64,000 nt of DNA from JAGLOK01 sp963675575 (GCA_963675575.1 OY776378.1:1054001-1118000), one strand, 5' to 3'. Shown: positions 16,913 to 27,396, numbered from the stretch's first letter. Numbers and translations are program-made. Notes: generated by a model not told the origin, from the sequence alone.

Positions 16913-18127
16913 ATGGATTTAAAAGAGATTGGACTAAAGGTTCCCGAGGTTCTTTTGCCGGGAACAGATTATGAAACATGGGCAGTTATTGCCTGCGACC
17001 AGTACACTTCCCAAAAAGAGTTGTGGCAGGAAACGAAACGTATTGTGGGAGACAAACCTTCTACGCTTCATCTTATGCTGCCGGAGGTTTATTTGGAAGA
17101 TGCGGATGTTGATGAAAGACGAGATAAAATTAACACAGCCATGAAGGATTATTTAGGCTCCGGAGTGTTTTCACAATGTGTGGAGTCTATGATATTTGTT
17201 GAGCGTGAAACTTCGTCCGGTTTGCGGCTAGGTCTTGTGGCGGCTGTTGACTTGGATGAATATGATTATACCGCGGACAGCACAGCTTTAATACGCTCAA
17301 CTGAGGAGACCATAGCCGACAGGCTGCCGCCTCGAGTTGAAATACGCATTAAAGCGGAGATTGAGCTTCCGCATATAATGATTTTAATTGATGACAGTGA
17401 GCACACTGTTTTAAGGCCTTTGGCAGGAGCAGTCAAAGATGAAGACAAGCTTTATGAATTTAACCTTATGCAAAATGGCGGTAATATCAAAGGATATAAA
17501 GTAAATGGCGAGTTAACTCAGGCTATAGCAGATAGTCTAAATGCTTTAAAAATAAAAAACAACGGTCTGTTATATGCGGTAGGCGATGGAAACCACTCGC
17601 TTGCAACCGCGAAGGAATGTTGGGAAGAGCAAAAAAAGGCAGGAATTTCAAACGAAAAGGCCAAATACGCGCTTGTGGAAATAGTCAATTTGCATGATGA
17701 TGCTTTAGAGTTTGAACCCATACACAGAGTGCTGTATAATTGCGATAAGGACACGCTTAAAGCCTTTAAGAAAACACTTTATTCAATTGCGGGTAAAAAA
17801 GGCAAGCAGGAAGTGGACTATGTTTTTGAAGGCGAAGAAGGGAGTTTTAAACTTCCTGAGGATAAGCTCAGTGTAGCCTACATTGAAGAAGCTGTGGAGC
17901 AATACATGGCGCAAAATCCGTATGTTAAAGTTGACTACGTCCATGGAGATGACATAGCAAGTGATTTGGGGAAGATGGAGGGTACTCTAAGCATAATATT
18001 GCCCACATTTGATAAAAATCTGCTTTTCAAAACCGTGGCTAACTTTGGGCAACTCCCAAGAAAGAGCTTTTCCATGGGGCATGCCCGCGATAAACGATAT
18101 TATATTGAGTGCAGAAAGATAAGATAA
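16913..18127 (+). CDS. DUF1015 family protein
   Basis: This protein of about 404 residues matches the DUF1015 family, with the N-terminal WAVIACDQYTSQ motif and the central VGDGNHSLATA motif near residue 220. Family members are often found near serine-biosynthesis genes in Bacillota; serA and serC lie 8 kb downstream here. The biochemical function is unknown. The start is ambiguous: GTG 16898 and ATG 16913 are in frame and neither has a strong ribosome binding site. It leads a co-directional run with the aspartate kinase and purL. Confidence 0.85.
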   Translation: MDLKEIGLKVPEVLLPGTDYETWAVIACDQYTSQKELWQETKRIVGDKPSTLHLMLPEVYLEDADVDERRDKINTAMKDYLGSGVFSQCVESMIFVERETSSGLRLGLVAAVDLDEYDYTADSTALIRSTEETIADRLPPRVEIRIKAEIELPHIMILIDDSEHTVLRPLAGAVKDEDKLYEFNLMQNGGNIKGYKVNGELTQAIADSLNALKIKNNGLLYAVGDGNHSLATAKECWEEQKKAGISNEKAKYALVEIVNLHDDALEFEPIHRVLYNCDKDTLKAFKKTLYSIAGKKGKQEVDYVFEGEEGSFKLPEDKLSVAYIEEAVEQYMAQNPYVKVDYVHGDDIASDLGKMEGTLSIILPTFDKNLLFKTVANFGQLPRKSFSMGHARDKRYYIECRKIR

Positions 18128-18163
18128 GGCGTATTTTTACGCTTAAGATATTTGGAGGATCAA

Positions 18164-19474
18164 TTGATTAAAATAGCAAAATTCGGAGGAACATCTCTTG
18201 CAAGCGCGGAGCAGTTCCGCAAAGTTAAACAAATACTGCTGGCCGATGAAGAACGGATAATTGTAGTGCCATCAGCACCTGGAAAGCGTTTTAGCGATGA
18301 CGTTAAAGTTACTGATATGCTCATAGCTTGCTATGCAAATGCGAAATCCGGAAAAGAATTCAAAAATGACATTGATGCAATTGCGGATAGATTTAACAGC
18401 ATCAAAAACGAGCTTGAAGTTGACTTTGACATAGATTCAGAAATTGAAAAGGTGTATTCGGACATCAAAAGCGGCGAGGGAGAAGATTACGTTAAATCAA
18501 GAGGGGAGTATCTGTCAGGCAAGTTGCTTTCTGCATATCTTGGTTGGAAGTTTGTGGATCCGGCGGATGTAATAAAGTTTGATGAGCAGGGCGAGCTGGA
18601 TGAAAATATAACATATAGACTTATAAAGCAAGAATGCGCAGGGCAAAAAACAGTGCTTCCTGGTTTTTTTGGAAGTGATATTAAGGGGAAAATAATAACA
18701 TTTTCACGCGGGGGAAGCGATATAACCGGCTCATTGGCGGCGGCGGCAATGGATGCCGATATTTATGAAAACTGGACTGATGTGTCGGGATTTTATATGA
18801 CCGATCCAAGGATTATAAACAATGTGCGCCATATTGATCAGATTTCATATGAGGAATTGCGCGAACTTTCATACATGGGCGCGGGTGTGCTGCATGAGAA
18901 TGCCATTTTTCCAGTTAGAGAAAAACGCATTCCGATAAATATCAAAAATACAAACAAACCCGACGATGATGGAACATTGATTGTTCCCAAAGAAAACATG
19001 AAGATGCATGATTTTCCCATTACCGGAATTGCGGGGAAAAAGGGGTTTTCTGTTATTAGCATATATAAAAGCTCAATGAATAGCGAGCTTGGATTTGCTA
19101 GGCGTATACTTACTGTTCTTGAAAACAACGGTATTTCATTTGAACATATGCCTACGGGAATAGATACTATTTCTATAATCACAGCTGATGAATTTTTAGC
19201 CGGTAAGGAAACCGAGGTTATAAATCAGATTAAACAAGCTGTGCGTCCTGATGAAATAGAGATTATTCCTGACATGGCACTTATCGCTACCTGCGGGCAC
19301 GGTATGGAGCGCCACATGGGCACGGCGGCAAAGCTCTTTACCGCATTGGCAACCGAGCAAATAAACATAAGAATGATTGATCAGGGGTCAAGCGAGTTGA
19401 ATATTATTGTTGGCATTGAAACGGTTGATTACGAGAAGGCTATTAAAGCGATATACAAAGCATTTGTGAATTAA
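18164..19474 (+). CDS. Aspartate kinase
   Basis: Aspartate kinase phosphorylates aspartate, the first step to lysine, threonine and methionine. The sequence opens with KIAKFGGTSLASAEQ, the family signature, has the aspartate-binding FSRGGSDITGSL segment near residue 185 and the ENWTDVSGFYMTDPR stretch, then a C-terminal pair of ACT-like segments (from about residue 290) for feedback control. The start is TTG at 18164, supported by GGAGG at 18154-18158; an in-frame TTG at 18152 overlaps that box. The sequence resembles the roughly 440-residue monofunctional clostridial type. Its stop overlaps the next start by one base. Confidence 0.92.
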   Translation: MIKIAKFGGTSLASAEQFRKVKQILLADEERIIVVPSAPGKRFSDDVKVTDMLIACYANAKSGKEFKNDIDAIADRFNSIKNELEVDFDIDSEIEKVYSDIKSGEGEDYVKSRGEYLSGKLLSAYLGWKFVDPADVIKFDEQGELDENITYRLIKQECAGQKTVLPGFFGSDIKGKIITFSRGGSDITGSLAAAAMDADIYENWTDVSGFYMTDPRIINNVRHIDQISYEELRELSYMGAGVLHENAIFPVREKRIPINIKNTNKPDDDGTLIVPKENMKMHDFPITGIAGKKGFSVISIYKSSMNSELGFARRILTVLENNGISFEHMPTGIDTISIITADEFLAGKETEVINQIKQAVRPDEIEIIPDMALIATCGHGMERHMGTAAKLFTALATEQINIRMIDQGSSELNIIVGIETVDYEKAIKAIYKAFVN

Positions 19475-22400
19475 TGGGGGATATTTTGGCGAACGTAAAA
19501 AGAGTTTATGTGGAAAAAAAGGCGGGGTTTGATGTAGAACGAAAGCATTTGCTTTCCGACCTTAAGAGACAACTGCATATAAAAGAGCTGAGTTCGATTC
19601 GTATGCTTATAAGATACGATGTTCAGGGGCTTGATGAGGAGCAGTTTGATTTGTCGGTTAAAAATGTGTTTTCAGAGCCGCCGATGGACATGGTATATAA
19701 AGAAAAGTTGCCGGAGTTTGCAGGCGACTTTTTTGCTGTGGAGTATCTTCCTGGACAGTATGACCAGCGTGCGGATTCCGCCGCACAGTGCATAGAGTTT
19801 TTAATCCAAAGCGATAGACCCGAAATTAGATGCGCTACTGTATATATTTTAAATGAGGGGCTTTCTTCAGCGCAAATCGATGCAATAAAAAACTATATAA
19901 TTAATCCTGTGGATTCTCATGAAACTACACTTGATAAATATGAAAGCCTTGATATGGAAGCACACGTGCCAAGTGATGTAGAAGTTATGGAAGCTTTTAT
20001 AACGTTGTCCGATGAAGATGTGTTCGTATTAAAAGACGAACTTGGATTGGCGATGAGCAGGGAAGATTTGAAATTTGTTAGAGATTATTTTATATCCCAA
20101 AAACGCAATCCGACAATTACGGAAATAAGAGTAATCGATACATATTGGTCGGATCATTGCAGGCACACCACATTTCTTACACAGCTTGGAAAAATTGAAA
20201 TAGAATCCGCACCTGCTCTTGAAAGAGCGGAAACCGCACTGTCCGATTATCATGAAGCGCGAGAGTTTGTTTATGGAAAAATGAAAGCTGACCGCCCTGT
20301 TTCGCTGATGGACATCGCAACTATGGGAGTAAGGCTAATTAAGCGAAAGGGATTAATCCCCGATTTGGATGAGTCGGAGGAAATAAACGCCTGTTCTGTT
20401 AAGATAGATGTTGATGTGGACGGCGAGATTCGCCCGTATCTTCTAATGTTCAAGAATGAGACTCATAACCACCCTACGGAAATAGAACCGTTTGGCGGCG
20501 CTGCAACGTGCCTGGGAGGCGCTATACGCGATCCTCTGTCCGGGCGTAGCTATGTTTATCAGGCAATGCGGGTAACAGGCGGCGCGGACCCAAGAGTGGA
20601 TGTAAAAGATACTATCAAAGGCAAGCTGCCCCAACGTACCATTTCCACTGTTGCCGCAAAAGGATATTCATCCTACGGAAATCAAATAGGACTTGCCACT
20701 GGGCAGGTTACAGAGATATATGATGACGGGTTTATAGCAAAGCATATGGAGATAGGGGCTGTAATCGCCGCGGTTCCGGCCGAAAACGTGGTGCGCGAAC
20801 GTCCTCAAGAAGGAAATATCATAGTTCTTTTGGGAGGACGTACGGGACGCGATGGAATAGGTGGTGCGACAGGCTCTTCAAAAGCGCATGATGTGGAGTC
20901 CATTGATACATGCGGAGCGGAAGTGCAAAAGGGTAACCCACCTACGGAGCGTAAAATACAGAGGCTGTTCAGAAACGAAACCGCCGCTAAAATGATAATC
21001 AGATGCAATGATTTCGGAGCCGGCGGCGTTTGTGTCGCAATAGGCGAGCTTGCGGATTCTTTGGATATCGATCTTGATAAGGTACGTAAAAAATACGAAG
21101 GTTTGGACGGGACGGAACTTGCCATAAGCGAATCTCAGGAACGCATGGCTGTTGTTCTCAAACCCGAAAATGTTGATAAGTTTATTGGTTTTGCCGAAGA
21201 GGAAAATCTTGAAGCATATCCTGTCGCGAAAATAACGGACACTGGCAGGCTGCGCATGAATTGGCGTGGGAAAGAAATTTTAAACATTGAGCGCAGTTTC
21301 CTTGACACAAATGGAATGCCTCAATATTCTAACGCTAAAATCACAGCGCTCGATGAAAGCAAATCTCCTTTCAAATCGATAAAAGACAATCTTTCGGTTA
21401 AAGACAGGTGGATTAAAGAGATAAGTGATATAAACGTCTGCTCACAGCGTGGATTGTCTGAAATGTTCGACTCGACAGTTGGCGCAGGTACAGTCATTAT
21501 GCCATTTGGCGGGGCGTATCAGATTACACCGGCTCAGGCTATGGCCGCCAAGATTCCAGTGCTAGACGGAGAAACAGATACTTGCTCAGTGATGGCATAT
21601 GGCTATGAACCTAAAATAGCTAGATACAGCCCATTTCACGGAGCTGTTTACGCGGTTATAGAAAGCTTGCTCAAGGTGGCGTGTTCAGGAGCTGATATGA
21701 GCAAGGCGAGGCTTACTTTTCAAGAATACTTTGAACGCATGAGCGAAGATGTTACCCGCTGGGGAAAGCCCGCGGCGGCTCTTTTAGGAGCGTTTGAGGC
21801 GCAAAAAGCGCTTAACATACCCTCTATTGGCGGGAAAGATTCCATGTCGGGCACATTTGAAAATATGGATGTGCCGCCTGTTTTATGTTCATTCGCGGTA
21901 ACAACCGCTGACGCAAATGATATTATATCGGCTGAGTTTAAGAAAGCAGACAGCATGCTGGCGGTTATAAACCTTACAGTTGATAAAAACAATTTGCCGG
22001 ATTACGAAGATTTTTCAGCAATGTGCGAATTGATTTGCGAAGGGATAAAAAAAGGAAACATATTAGCGGCGCATACTTTGGGAACAGGCGCTTTGCCTGC
22101 GGCGCTTTCTAAAATGGCGGCTGGAAATAAAATTGGCGCTGAAATTTTTATTGAAGCAGGCGAGTTGTTTATGCCTCGCTATTCCAGCGCGGTTGTTGAA
22201 ATTAAAAACGGAGCCGCTCCGGATGTAGTTTTGTGCGGACTGGACTTTGATGTTATCGGCATGACAAACGCCAGCGGGAACATAACGGCGTGTGATATGA
22301 CACTCAGAGTAGATGAGGCCATTGATACGCTTCAAGGTACGCTTGAAGAAGTGTTCCCAATTAAAGAGGAAGTGTCGGATAAAGAGATAAAATCAGTTGT

Positions 22401-23241
22401 ATATACCGCGGGAAAACCTAAAAAAGCAGGAGTATCGATTGCAAAGCCGCGTGTGTTTATACCTGTGTTCCCGGGAACAAATACAGAGTATGACACAGCT
22501 AAAGCATTTGAAAGAGCAGGAGCTGTTGCCGATGTGTTTGTTATTAAAAATCTTTTGCCTGAGCATATTGAAGAAACGCTTTCAGCGATGAAAAATAAAA
22601 TTGATAACGCACAGATTCTAATGATTCCGGGAGGGTTTTCGGCCGGCGATGAGCCTGAAGGTTCCGCAAAGTTTATAGCCGCGGCATTGCGAGCGCCTCA
22701 AATTAAAGACGCTATAATGAATTTGCTAAACAATCGAGATGGCTTGGCGCTTGGCATTTGCAATGGTTTCCAAGCTCTTATAAAGACTGGGCTTGTGCCT
22801 TATGGCGAAATCCGAGAAACAAAAAGCGATTCGCCGACTCTGACATTTAATTCTATAGGTCGTCACCAAAGTCGAATAGCGCGTACAAAGGCGGTTTCAA
22901 ACATCTCACCATGGATGAGCGAAGTTATCTCCGGAGATGTCATCAACGTGGCTATATCCCACGGTGAAGGGCGCTTTGTCTGCACGGAAGATGAGTTTGA
23001 TGAATTGCATAAGAATGGTCAGATAGCTTGGCAATATGTAGATATGGATGGGAATCCGACATACGATATCGACTTTAACCCAAACGGCTCGCTTCATGCC
23101 GTGGAGGGGATAACATCTCCGGATGGGCGTGTGCTGGGCAAAATGGGACACAATGAACGCTGGAGCCGCAACACTTTCCGCAATGTTGATGGAAATTATG
23201 ACAGTGGGATCTTTAGATCTGGCGTAAAGTATTTCAAGTAA
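19474..23241 (+). CDS. purL: Phosphoribosylformylglycinamidine synthase, single-chain
   Basis: PurL converts FGAR, glutamine and ATP to FGAM in purine synthesis. This 1255-residue form is the large single-chain type rather than the PurS/PurQ/PurL trio of Bacillus. It shows an N-terminal PurS-like domain, the TYWSDHCRHTTF linker motif (about residues 225-236), two AIRS-like ATP-binding halves (NETHNHPT near 330; GGKDSMSG near 790), and a C-terminal class I glutaminase domain with the nucleophile Cys near residue 1096 in LGICNGFQ and the late SHGEGRF motif. TTG at 19486 is an alternative start with GGGGGA before it and matches homologue N-termini (ANVKRVYVEKK). No other pur genes are in the window. 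Confidence 0.95.
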   Translation: MGDILANVKRVYVEKKAGFDVERKHLLSDLKRQLHIKELSSIRMLIRYDVQGLDEEQFDLSVKNVFSEPPMDMVYKEKLPEFAGDFFAVEYLPGQYDQRADSAAQCIEFLIQSDRPEIRCATVYILNEGLSSAQIDAIKNYIINPVDSHETTLDKYESLDMEAHVPSDVEVMEAFITLSDEDVFVLKDELGLAMSREDLKFVRDYFISQKRNPTITEIRVIDTYWSDHCRHTTFLTQLGKIEIESAPALERAETALSDYHEAREFVYGKMKADRPVSLMDIATMGVRLIKRKGLIPDLDESEEINACSVKIDVDVDGEIRPYLLMFKNETHNHPTEIEPFGGAATCLGGAIRDPLSGRSYVYQAMRVTGGADPRVDVKDTIKGKLPQRTISTVAAKGYSSYGNQIGLATGQVTEIYDDGFIAKHMEIGAVIAAVPAENVVRERPQEGNIIVLLGGRTGRDGIGGATGSSKAHDVESIDTCGAEVQKGNPPTERKIQRLFRNETAAKMIIRCNDFGAGGVCVAIGELADSLDIDLDKVRKKYEGLDGTELAISESQERMAVVLKPENVDKFIGFAEEENLEAYPVAKITDTGRLRMNWRGKEILNIERSFLDTNGMPQYSNAKITALDESKSPFKSIKDNLSVKDRWIKEISDINVCSQRGLSEMFDSTVGAGTVIMPFGGAYQITPAQAMAAKIPVLDGETDTCSVMAYGYEPKIARYSPFHGAVYAVIESLLKVACSGADMSKARLTFQEYFERMSEDVTRWGKPAAALLGAFEAQKALNIPSIGGKDSMSGTFENMDVPPVLCSFAVTTADANDIISAEFKKADSMLAVINLTVDKNNLPDYEDFSAMCELICEGIKKGNILAAHTLGTGALPAALSKMAAGNKIGAEIFIEAGELFMPRYSSAVVEIKNGAAPDVVLCGLDFDVIGMTNASGNITACDMTLRVDEAIDTLQGTLEEVFPIKEEVSDKEIKSVVYTAGKPKKAGVSIAKPRVFIPVFPGTNTEYDTAKAFERAGAVADVFVIKNLLPEHIEETLSAMKNKIDNAQILMIPGGFSAGDEPEGSAKFIAAALRAPQIKDAIMNLLNNRDGLALGICNGFQALIKTGLVPYGEIRETKSDSPTLTFNSIGRHQSRIARTKAVSNISPWMSEVISGDVINVAISHGEGRFVCTEDEFDELHKNGQIAWQYVDMDGNPTYDIDFNPNGSLHAVEGITSPDGRVLGKMGHNERWSRNTFRNVDGNYDSGIFRSGVKYFK

Positions 23242-23254
23242 AAAGGGGCAGGAT

Positions 23255-24217
23255 ATGATTTTAAGATCTGAACAGCCAACGGATTATAATAGCATTGCCG
23301 AACTCACATATAAAGCTTTTAAAAATTGGCGTAAAGAAGATAATTATATACATGAACCTGACATGATATCTCTTGCGCGCCAGAGTGCAAATTTTGACTC
23401 TGATTTATCCATTGTTGCCGAGAAGGATGGGGAAATGGTAGGTCACATTCTTCTTTTGCCTTCAGATTTTATGGTGTTGGGAAGAAAAATTGCTGGAGTG
23501 ATTTTAGGCCCTGTGTCTGTGCTGACTTCTGTACAAAAGATGGGGATAGGAAAAAAATTAATTAATTTTGCTCATGAAAAAGCAAAAAGCAAAGGCTTTG
23601 AATTTTCTCTTTTGTGTGGTCATCCGGAATATTATCCAAGGTTCGGATACATCAAAAATATGTTTTCTTTCAGTGGAACAAAAATTCAAAAACCGAATAA
23701 AAGCGATATAAAAGAAATCATAAAAGTAGATTCACGCCCATTAAATCCAGATGATATAGTCATTATTGACAGATGGCAAACAAAAATCCGGAAAGATGAA
23801 ACATTAGCTTTGCTTTTGGAAAAAAGCATTATGGGATATCATGCATATGCCAGGGAAAAAACAGGGAAGGTTTTGGAAATTGACGGAAAACCTGTGGCAT
23901 ATGTAAAGTATAAGACATATGTAAGTGGAAAAATAGATTTTATCTTTTTTGAAAACAACAAACTTAAGCCTGTGATCGATTATTTATTTTGCGAAACTGA
24001 AAGTGACTTTTTGGAAATCAGCCAGCCTATTGAGTCTTTTGAAGAATTGCTTGCCGGAGATTCATATATAATAACAGATGAAAGAAAAGCACTTGATGCT
24101 TTTATGATATTGCCGCTTAAAAAAGAAAGCAATATAAACCGATACTGTGATATGGTGGCAAAAGGCGAAAATAATTTGGCGGTAATTTGTTTTCCTTCAT
24201 ATTGTGATGTAGGTTAA
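23255..24217 (+). CDS. GNAT family N-acetyltransferase
   Basis: This 320-residue protein has an N-terminal GNAT domain, with the acetyl-CoA-binding VQKMGIGKKL segment (about residues 93-102) preceded by a VILGPVSV strand, and HPEYYPRFGY typical of the YhbS-type GNAT subgroup. The C-terminal half (about 150-320) is uncharacterised and may be a second, degenerate domain. The substrate is unknown. It begins 13 bases after purL with AGGA nearby and may be co-transcribed. Confidence 0.8.
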   Translation: MILRSEQPTDYNSIAELTYKAFKNWRKEDNYIHEPDMISLARQSANFDSDLSIVAEKDGEMVGHILLLPSDFMVLGRKIAGVILGPVSVLTSVQKMGIGKKLINFAHEKAKSKGFEFSLLCGHPEYYPRFGYIKNMFSFSGTKIQKPNKSDIKEIIKVDSRPLNPDDIVIIDRWQTKIRKDETLALLLEKSIMGYHAYAREKTGKVLEIDGKPVAYVKYKTYVSGKIDFIFFENNKLKPVIDYLFCETESDFLEISQPIESFEELLAGDSYIITDERKALDAFMILPLKKESNINRYCDMVAKGENNLAVICFPSYCDVG

Positions 24218-24342
24218 CACTTCCGGTTTTCCAAATACTATATTTCTAAGACAAAATTTACTGATTGTTAATAGAATTGTAAACTCCTGGTGCTCTTGCT
24301 GTGAGATAATTAAAACACAATAAATCCACAAGCGAGGTTACT

Positions 24343-25005
24343 ATGAACGAAATTATTCAGTTTACCCCGGTAGTGATTAAAGATTGGCAAGAGCTACTAT
24401 TGCTTCATAAATTTGCACTTGAGGAAATAGAGACCAAAGTTAATATCCTAAACGAAGAATTCCTATATATTAAGGATTATAACCCTATAGAACATATTAA
24501 AACGCGCATCAAGACGCAAGAATCCATACGCAAAAAATTAAAAAGAAAAAATTTAGAGCCTACATTAAAAAATGCGGCGGGAAACATATTTGATATCGCG
24601 GGGCTTAGAATAATTTGTTCTTTCAAAGATGATATATTCAAAATAGCGGAGTTGCTACAAAATCAAGATGATTTAGAGGTTATAAAAATATCTGACTATG
24701 TTACTAATCCAAAGCCAAACGGGTACCAAAGCTATCATTTGATTGTGGCAGTTCCTGTGTTTTTAAGCGCGATAACCGAAAGGCTGAATGTGGAGATACA
24801 GATAAGAACATCGGCAATGGACTTTTGGGCGAGTTTGGAACACAAGATTAATTACAGATACAATAATAAAGCGCCAAAAGAGCTTTTGGATCAGCTTAAA
24901 GAATGTGCTGAAATTTCTACTGCTTTGGATAGCAAGATGGCGGACATAAAAGAAAGCATGAACGCGATAAAAAGTTTGGATATTGATAATGTAATATTAA
25001 GCTAG
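24343..25005 (+). CDS. relQ: GTP pyrophosphokinase family protein, RelQ-type small alarmone synthetase
   Basis: This 220-residue protein has only the synthetase domain of Rel/SpoT proteins: DIAGLRIICSF and NPKPNGYQSYHL carry the catalytic and substrate-loop residues, and VEIQIRTSAMDFWASLEHKI is the synthetase signature. Length and layout match RelQ (YjbM), which makes (p)ppGpp under envelope or alkaline stress in Bacillota. There is no hydrolase or regulatory domain. GAGG precedes the ATG, and a bidirectional terminator separates it from convergent serA. Confidence 0.88.
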   Translation: MNEIIQFTPVVIKDWQELLLLHKFALEEIETKVNILNEEFLYIKDYNPIEHIKTRIKTQESIRKKLKRKNLEPTLKNAAGNIFDIAGLRIICSFKDDIFKIAELLQNQDDLEVIKISDYVTNPKPNGYQSYHLIVAVPVFLSAITERLNVEIQIRTSAMDFWASLEHKINYRYNNKAPKELLDQLKECAEISTALDSKMADIKESMNAIKSLDIDNVILS

Positions 25006-25021
25006 GATATTAAACAATATA

Positions 25022-25051
25022 AAAAGACCGCCATAGTGAAGGCGGTCTTTT
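25022..25051. terminator. Bidirectional terminator between relQ and serA
   Basis: AAAAGACCGCC (25022-25032) pairs with GGCGGTCTTTT (25041-25051) around an 8-base loop. The 11-base-pair stem with A and T edges lies between two convergent genes. Confidence 0.85.
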
Positions 25052-25061
25052 AAAATATTTT

Positions 25062-26228
25062 TTAGTTAATAACCCTTACTCTGATCATTCCATCTATGTT
25101 CTTAAGTGTTTGGACACATTTTTCTGTGGGAGTATCATCCACATCAATAAGAGTGTAGGCGTATTCATTGCGTGATGCGTTAACCATATTGGCAATGTTG
25201 TGATTTTCAGCAGCTAAAGAGCTTGTTATCTGCCCGACCATGTTAGTCACGTTTTTATGTATGAGCGCCAAACGTGCTTTTCCAGACCGGGGTTGATAAC
25301 AGGCGGGGAAATTAACTGAATTTGTTATATTTCCGTTTCGAACATAGTCATCAACTTGCTGGGCAGCCATAATCGCACAATTTTCCTCGGCCTCAGGCGT
25401 TGAGGCGCCTAAGTGGGGAAGAGCAATAACATCTTCACGGCACAAAAGCTGGTCTGAAGGAAAATCGGTTATGTATTTTGCGACTTGACCGCTGTCTAAT
25501 GCTTTAATGAGCTCAACTTCATCCACTAATCCGTTACGCGCGAAATTTAAAATCACGGCACCCTTTTTGAGCTTTGGCATATTATTTTTGCCTATGAGGT
25601 TTTTAGTCGCATCATTCAAAGGAACATGGATGGTAATAAAGTCGCTTTCAGAAAGCAGAGTGTCAAGAGATTTTGTGAGATTTACGGCGCGGGTAAGTGA
25701 AAGAGCGGCGTCCACTGACATGAACGGATCATATCCCGTGACTTCCATGCCAAGAGCAATTGCCACATTAGCTACGGCTCCGCCTATGGCTCCCATCCCG
25801 ATAATGCCGAGTTTTTTACCCATAATCTCTGGGCCGACAAACATGTTTTTGCCTTTTTCTACTAATTTGCCCACTTCATCGCCTTTCCCTTTAAGGGTTT
25901 TAGCCCACTCAATGGATTCGGCGATTTTTCTTCCCGACATCAAAAGTGTACATAGCACGAGTTCCTTTACGCCGTTAGCGTTGGCACCCGGGCTATTGAA
26001 CACAACAACGCCTTTTTCCGAGCATTTATCAAGGGGAATGTTGTTAACTCCTGCGCCTGCGCGCCCGATGCACAAAAGTTCTTCGCCCATTTCATAGTCA
26101 TGAAGCTTTGCGCTGCGAACAAGGATAGCGTCAGGAGAGGTCACGCTGTCTGAAACTTCATATTCGTCTTTGGCGAGATAGTCATATATAACATTTGATA
26201 TTGCGTTAAGCGTTAATATCTTTTTCAT
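25062..26228 (-). CDS. serA: D-3-phosphoglycerate dehydrogenase
   Basis: SerA oxidises 3-phosphoglycerate with NAD in the first step of serine synthesis. The 388-residue protein has the NAD-binding GMGAIGGAVA motif (about residues 144-153), the catalytic arginine, glutamate and histidine regions (NFARNGLVDE, and ALPHLGASTPEAEENCA near 270), and a short C-terminal ACT domain (from about 320) for likely serine feedback. It lies 13 bases after serC and shares its promoter, so the two form a serine operon. Confidence 0.94.
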   Translation of the reverse strand: MKKILTLNAISNVIYDYLAKDEYEVSDSVTSPDAILVRSAKLHDYEMGEELLCIGRAGAGVNNIPLDKCSEKGVVVFNSPGANANGVKELVLCTLLMSGRKIAESIEWAKTLKGKGDEVGKLVEKGKNMFVGPEIMGKKLGIIGMGAIGGAVANVAIALGMEVTGYDPFMSVDAALSLTRAVNLTKSLDTLLSESDFITIHVPLNDATKNLIGKNNMPKLKKGAVILNFARNGLVDEVELIKALDSGQVAKYITDFPSDQLLCREDVIALPHLGASTPEAEENCAIMAAQQVDDYVRNGNITNSVNFPACYQPRSGKARLALIHKNVTNMVGQITSSLAAENHNIANMVNASRNEYAYTLIDVDDTPTEKCVQTLKNIDGMIRVRVIN

Positions 26229-26241
26229 TTAAATAAATCTC

Positions 26242-27315
26242 CTAACCGTTTTTCTTTGAGAAGTCTACCATGAAGTTGGCGAGCTTTTCAACCCCTTTAT
26301 AAGGAATGGCATTGTAGATGCTTGTACGTATTCCGCCTACAGAGCGGTGACCTTTCACGTTAACAATGCCTACTTTACCCGCTTCTTCCACAAATTTTGC
26401 GGTAAGTTCGTCGCTTGGCAGACGCATGGTAATATTCATTATTGAGCGGCTGTCTTGCCTTGCTACTCCGCTAAAAACGCCATAGTTATCGATGATGTCG
26501 TATATAAGGTTGGCTTTTTTTATGTTTGTTTTTTCGATTTCGGCAACTCCGCCTTGACGCTCAACCCAATCAAAAACTAATGAAGCCATGTAAATGGACC
26601 AGGTTGGGGGCGTGTTATACATCGAATCTGTTTCAGCCATTGTTTTATAATTAAGCATTATCGGCGTGATGTCCAGCTGACGTCCCAAAAGCTCGTCTTT
26701 AATAATTACAACTGTAAGTCCAGCAGGTCCCATGTTCTTTTGCGCGCCTGCGTATATGAGCGAAAATTTGCTTGTGTCGTAATTTTTCCCTAAAATATTG
26801 GATGACATATCAGCCACAAGCGGAACATCGCCTGTTTCCGGAAGAGTATTGTACTGAGTTCCGAAAATGGTGTTATTTGTGGTGATGTGAAGATATGCGG
26901 CATCTTGAGGAACTTCTGTGATTTCAGGAATATAAGCGTAATTATGATCTTTTGAGCTGGTGAGTTCCATCACCTGACCATATCGCTTTGCCTCCTTCAT
27001 AGCTTTGTTGGCAAAGGAACCGGTATCGGCATAGTAGGCTTTTTTGTTCTGGATAAGGTTAAGAGCGCACATTGCAAACTGCATTGAAGCGCCTCCCTGC
27101 AAAAACAAAATGTGATAGCCGTCAGGGATGTTCATCAAGCGCCCGAGAGAAGATTTCGCATTTTGGATAATCTCTTCAAACATTTTGCCGCGGTGGCTCA
27201 GCTCCATAACGGACATACCTGTGCCTTTGTAGTTGACAAGGTCTTTTTGAGCCTGTTCCAATACTTCGAGTGGGAGGGCGGATGGTCCTGGTGCAAAGTT
27301 TAGTACACGTTTCAT
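26242..27315 (-). CDS. serC: Phosphoserine aminotransferase
   Basis: SerC transaminates 3-phosphohydroxypyruvate to phosphoserine with PLP. The 357-residue sequence opens with LNFAPGPSALP, has the PLP-lysine region YAGAQKNMGPAGL near residue 195, and the family pattern NTPPTWSIYM. GGAGG lies 6-7 bases before the ATG. It is the first gene of serC-serA. No serB is visible in the window. Confidence 0.95.
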   Translation of the reverse strand: MKRVLNFAPGPSALPLEVLEQAQKDLVNYKGTGMSVMELSHRGKMFEEIIQNAKSSLGRLMNIPDGYHILFLQGGASMQFAMCALNLIQNKKAYYADTGSFANKAMKEAKRYGQVMELTSSKDHNYAYIPEITEVPQDAAYLHITTNNTIFGTQYNTLPETGDVPLVADMSSNILGKNYDTSKFSLIYAGAQKNMGPAGLTVVIIKDELLGRQLDITPIMLNYKTMAETDSMYNTPPTWSIYMASLVFDWVERQGGVAEIEKTNIKKANLIYDIIDNYGVFSGVARQDSRSIMNITMRLPSDELTAKFVEEAGKVGIVNVKGHRSVGGIRTSIYNAIPYKGVEKLANFMVDFSKKNG

Positions 27316-27396
27316 AATAATCCTCCGTTTATAAAATTTTATCCGATAAAATGCAAAAGCTTTTTACCGGTTGTTAATAAATTTATATTTCTTTAA

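Noticed and set aside
25507..26097. 196-codon plus-strand frame opposite serA
   Set aside because: It is a low-complexity antisense frame within a confidently identified gene.
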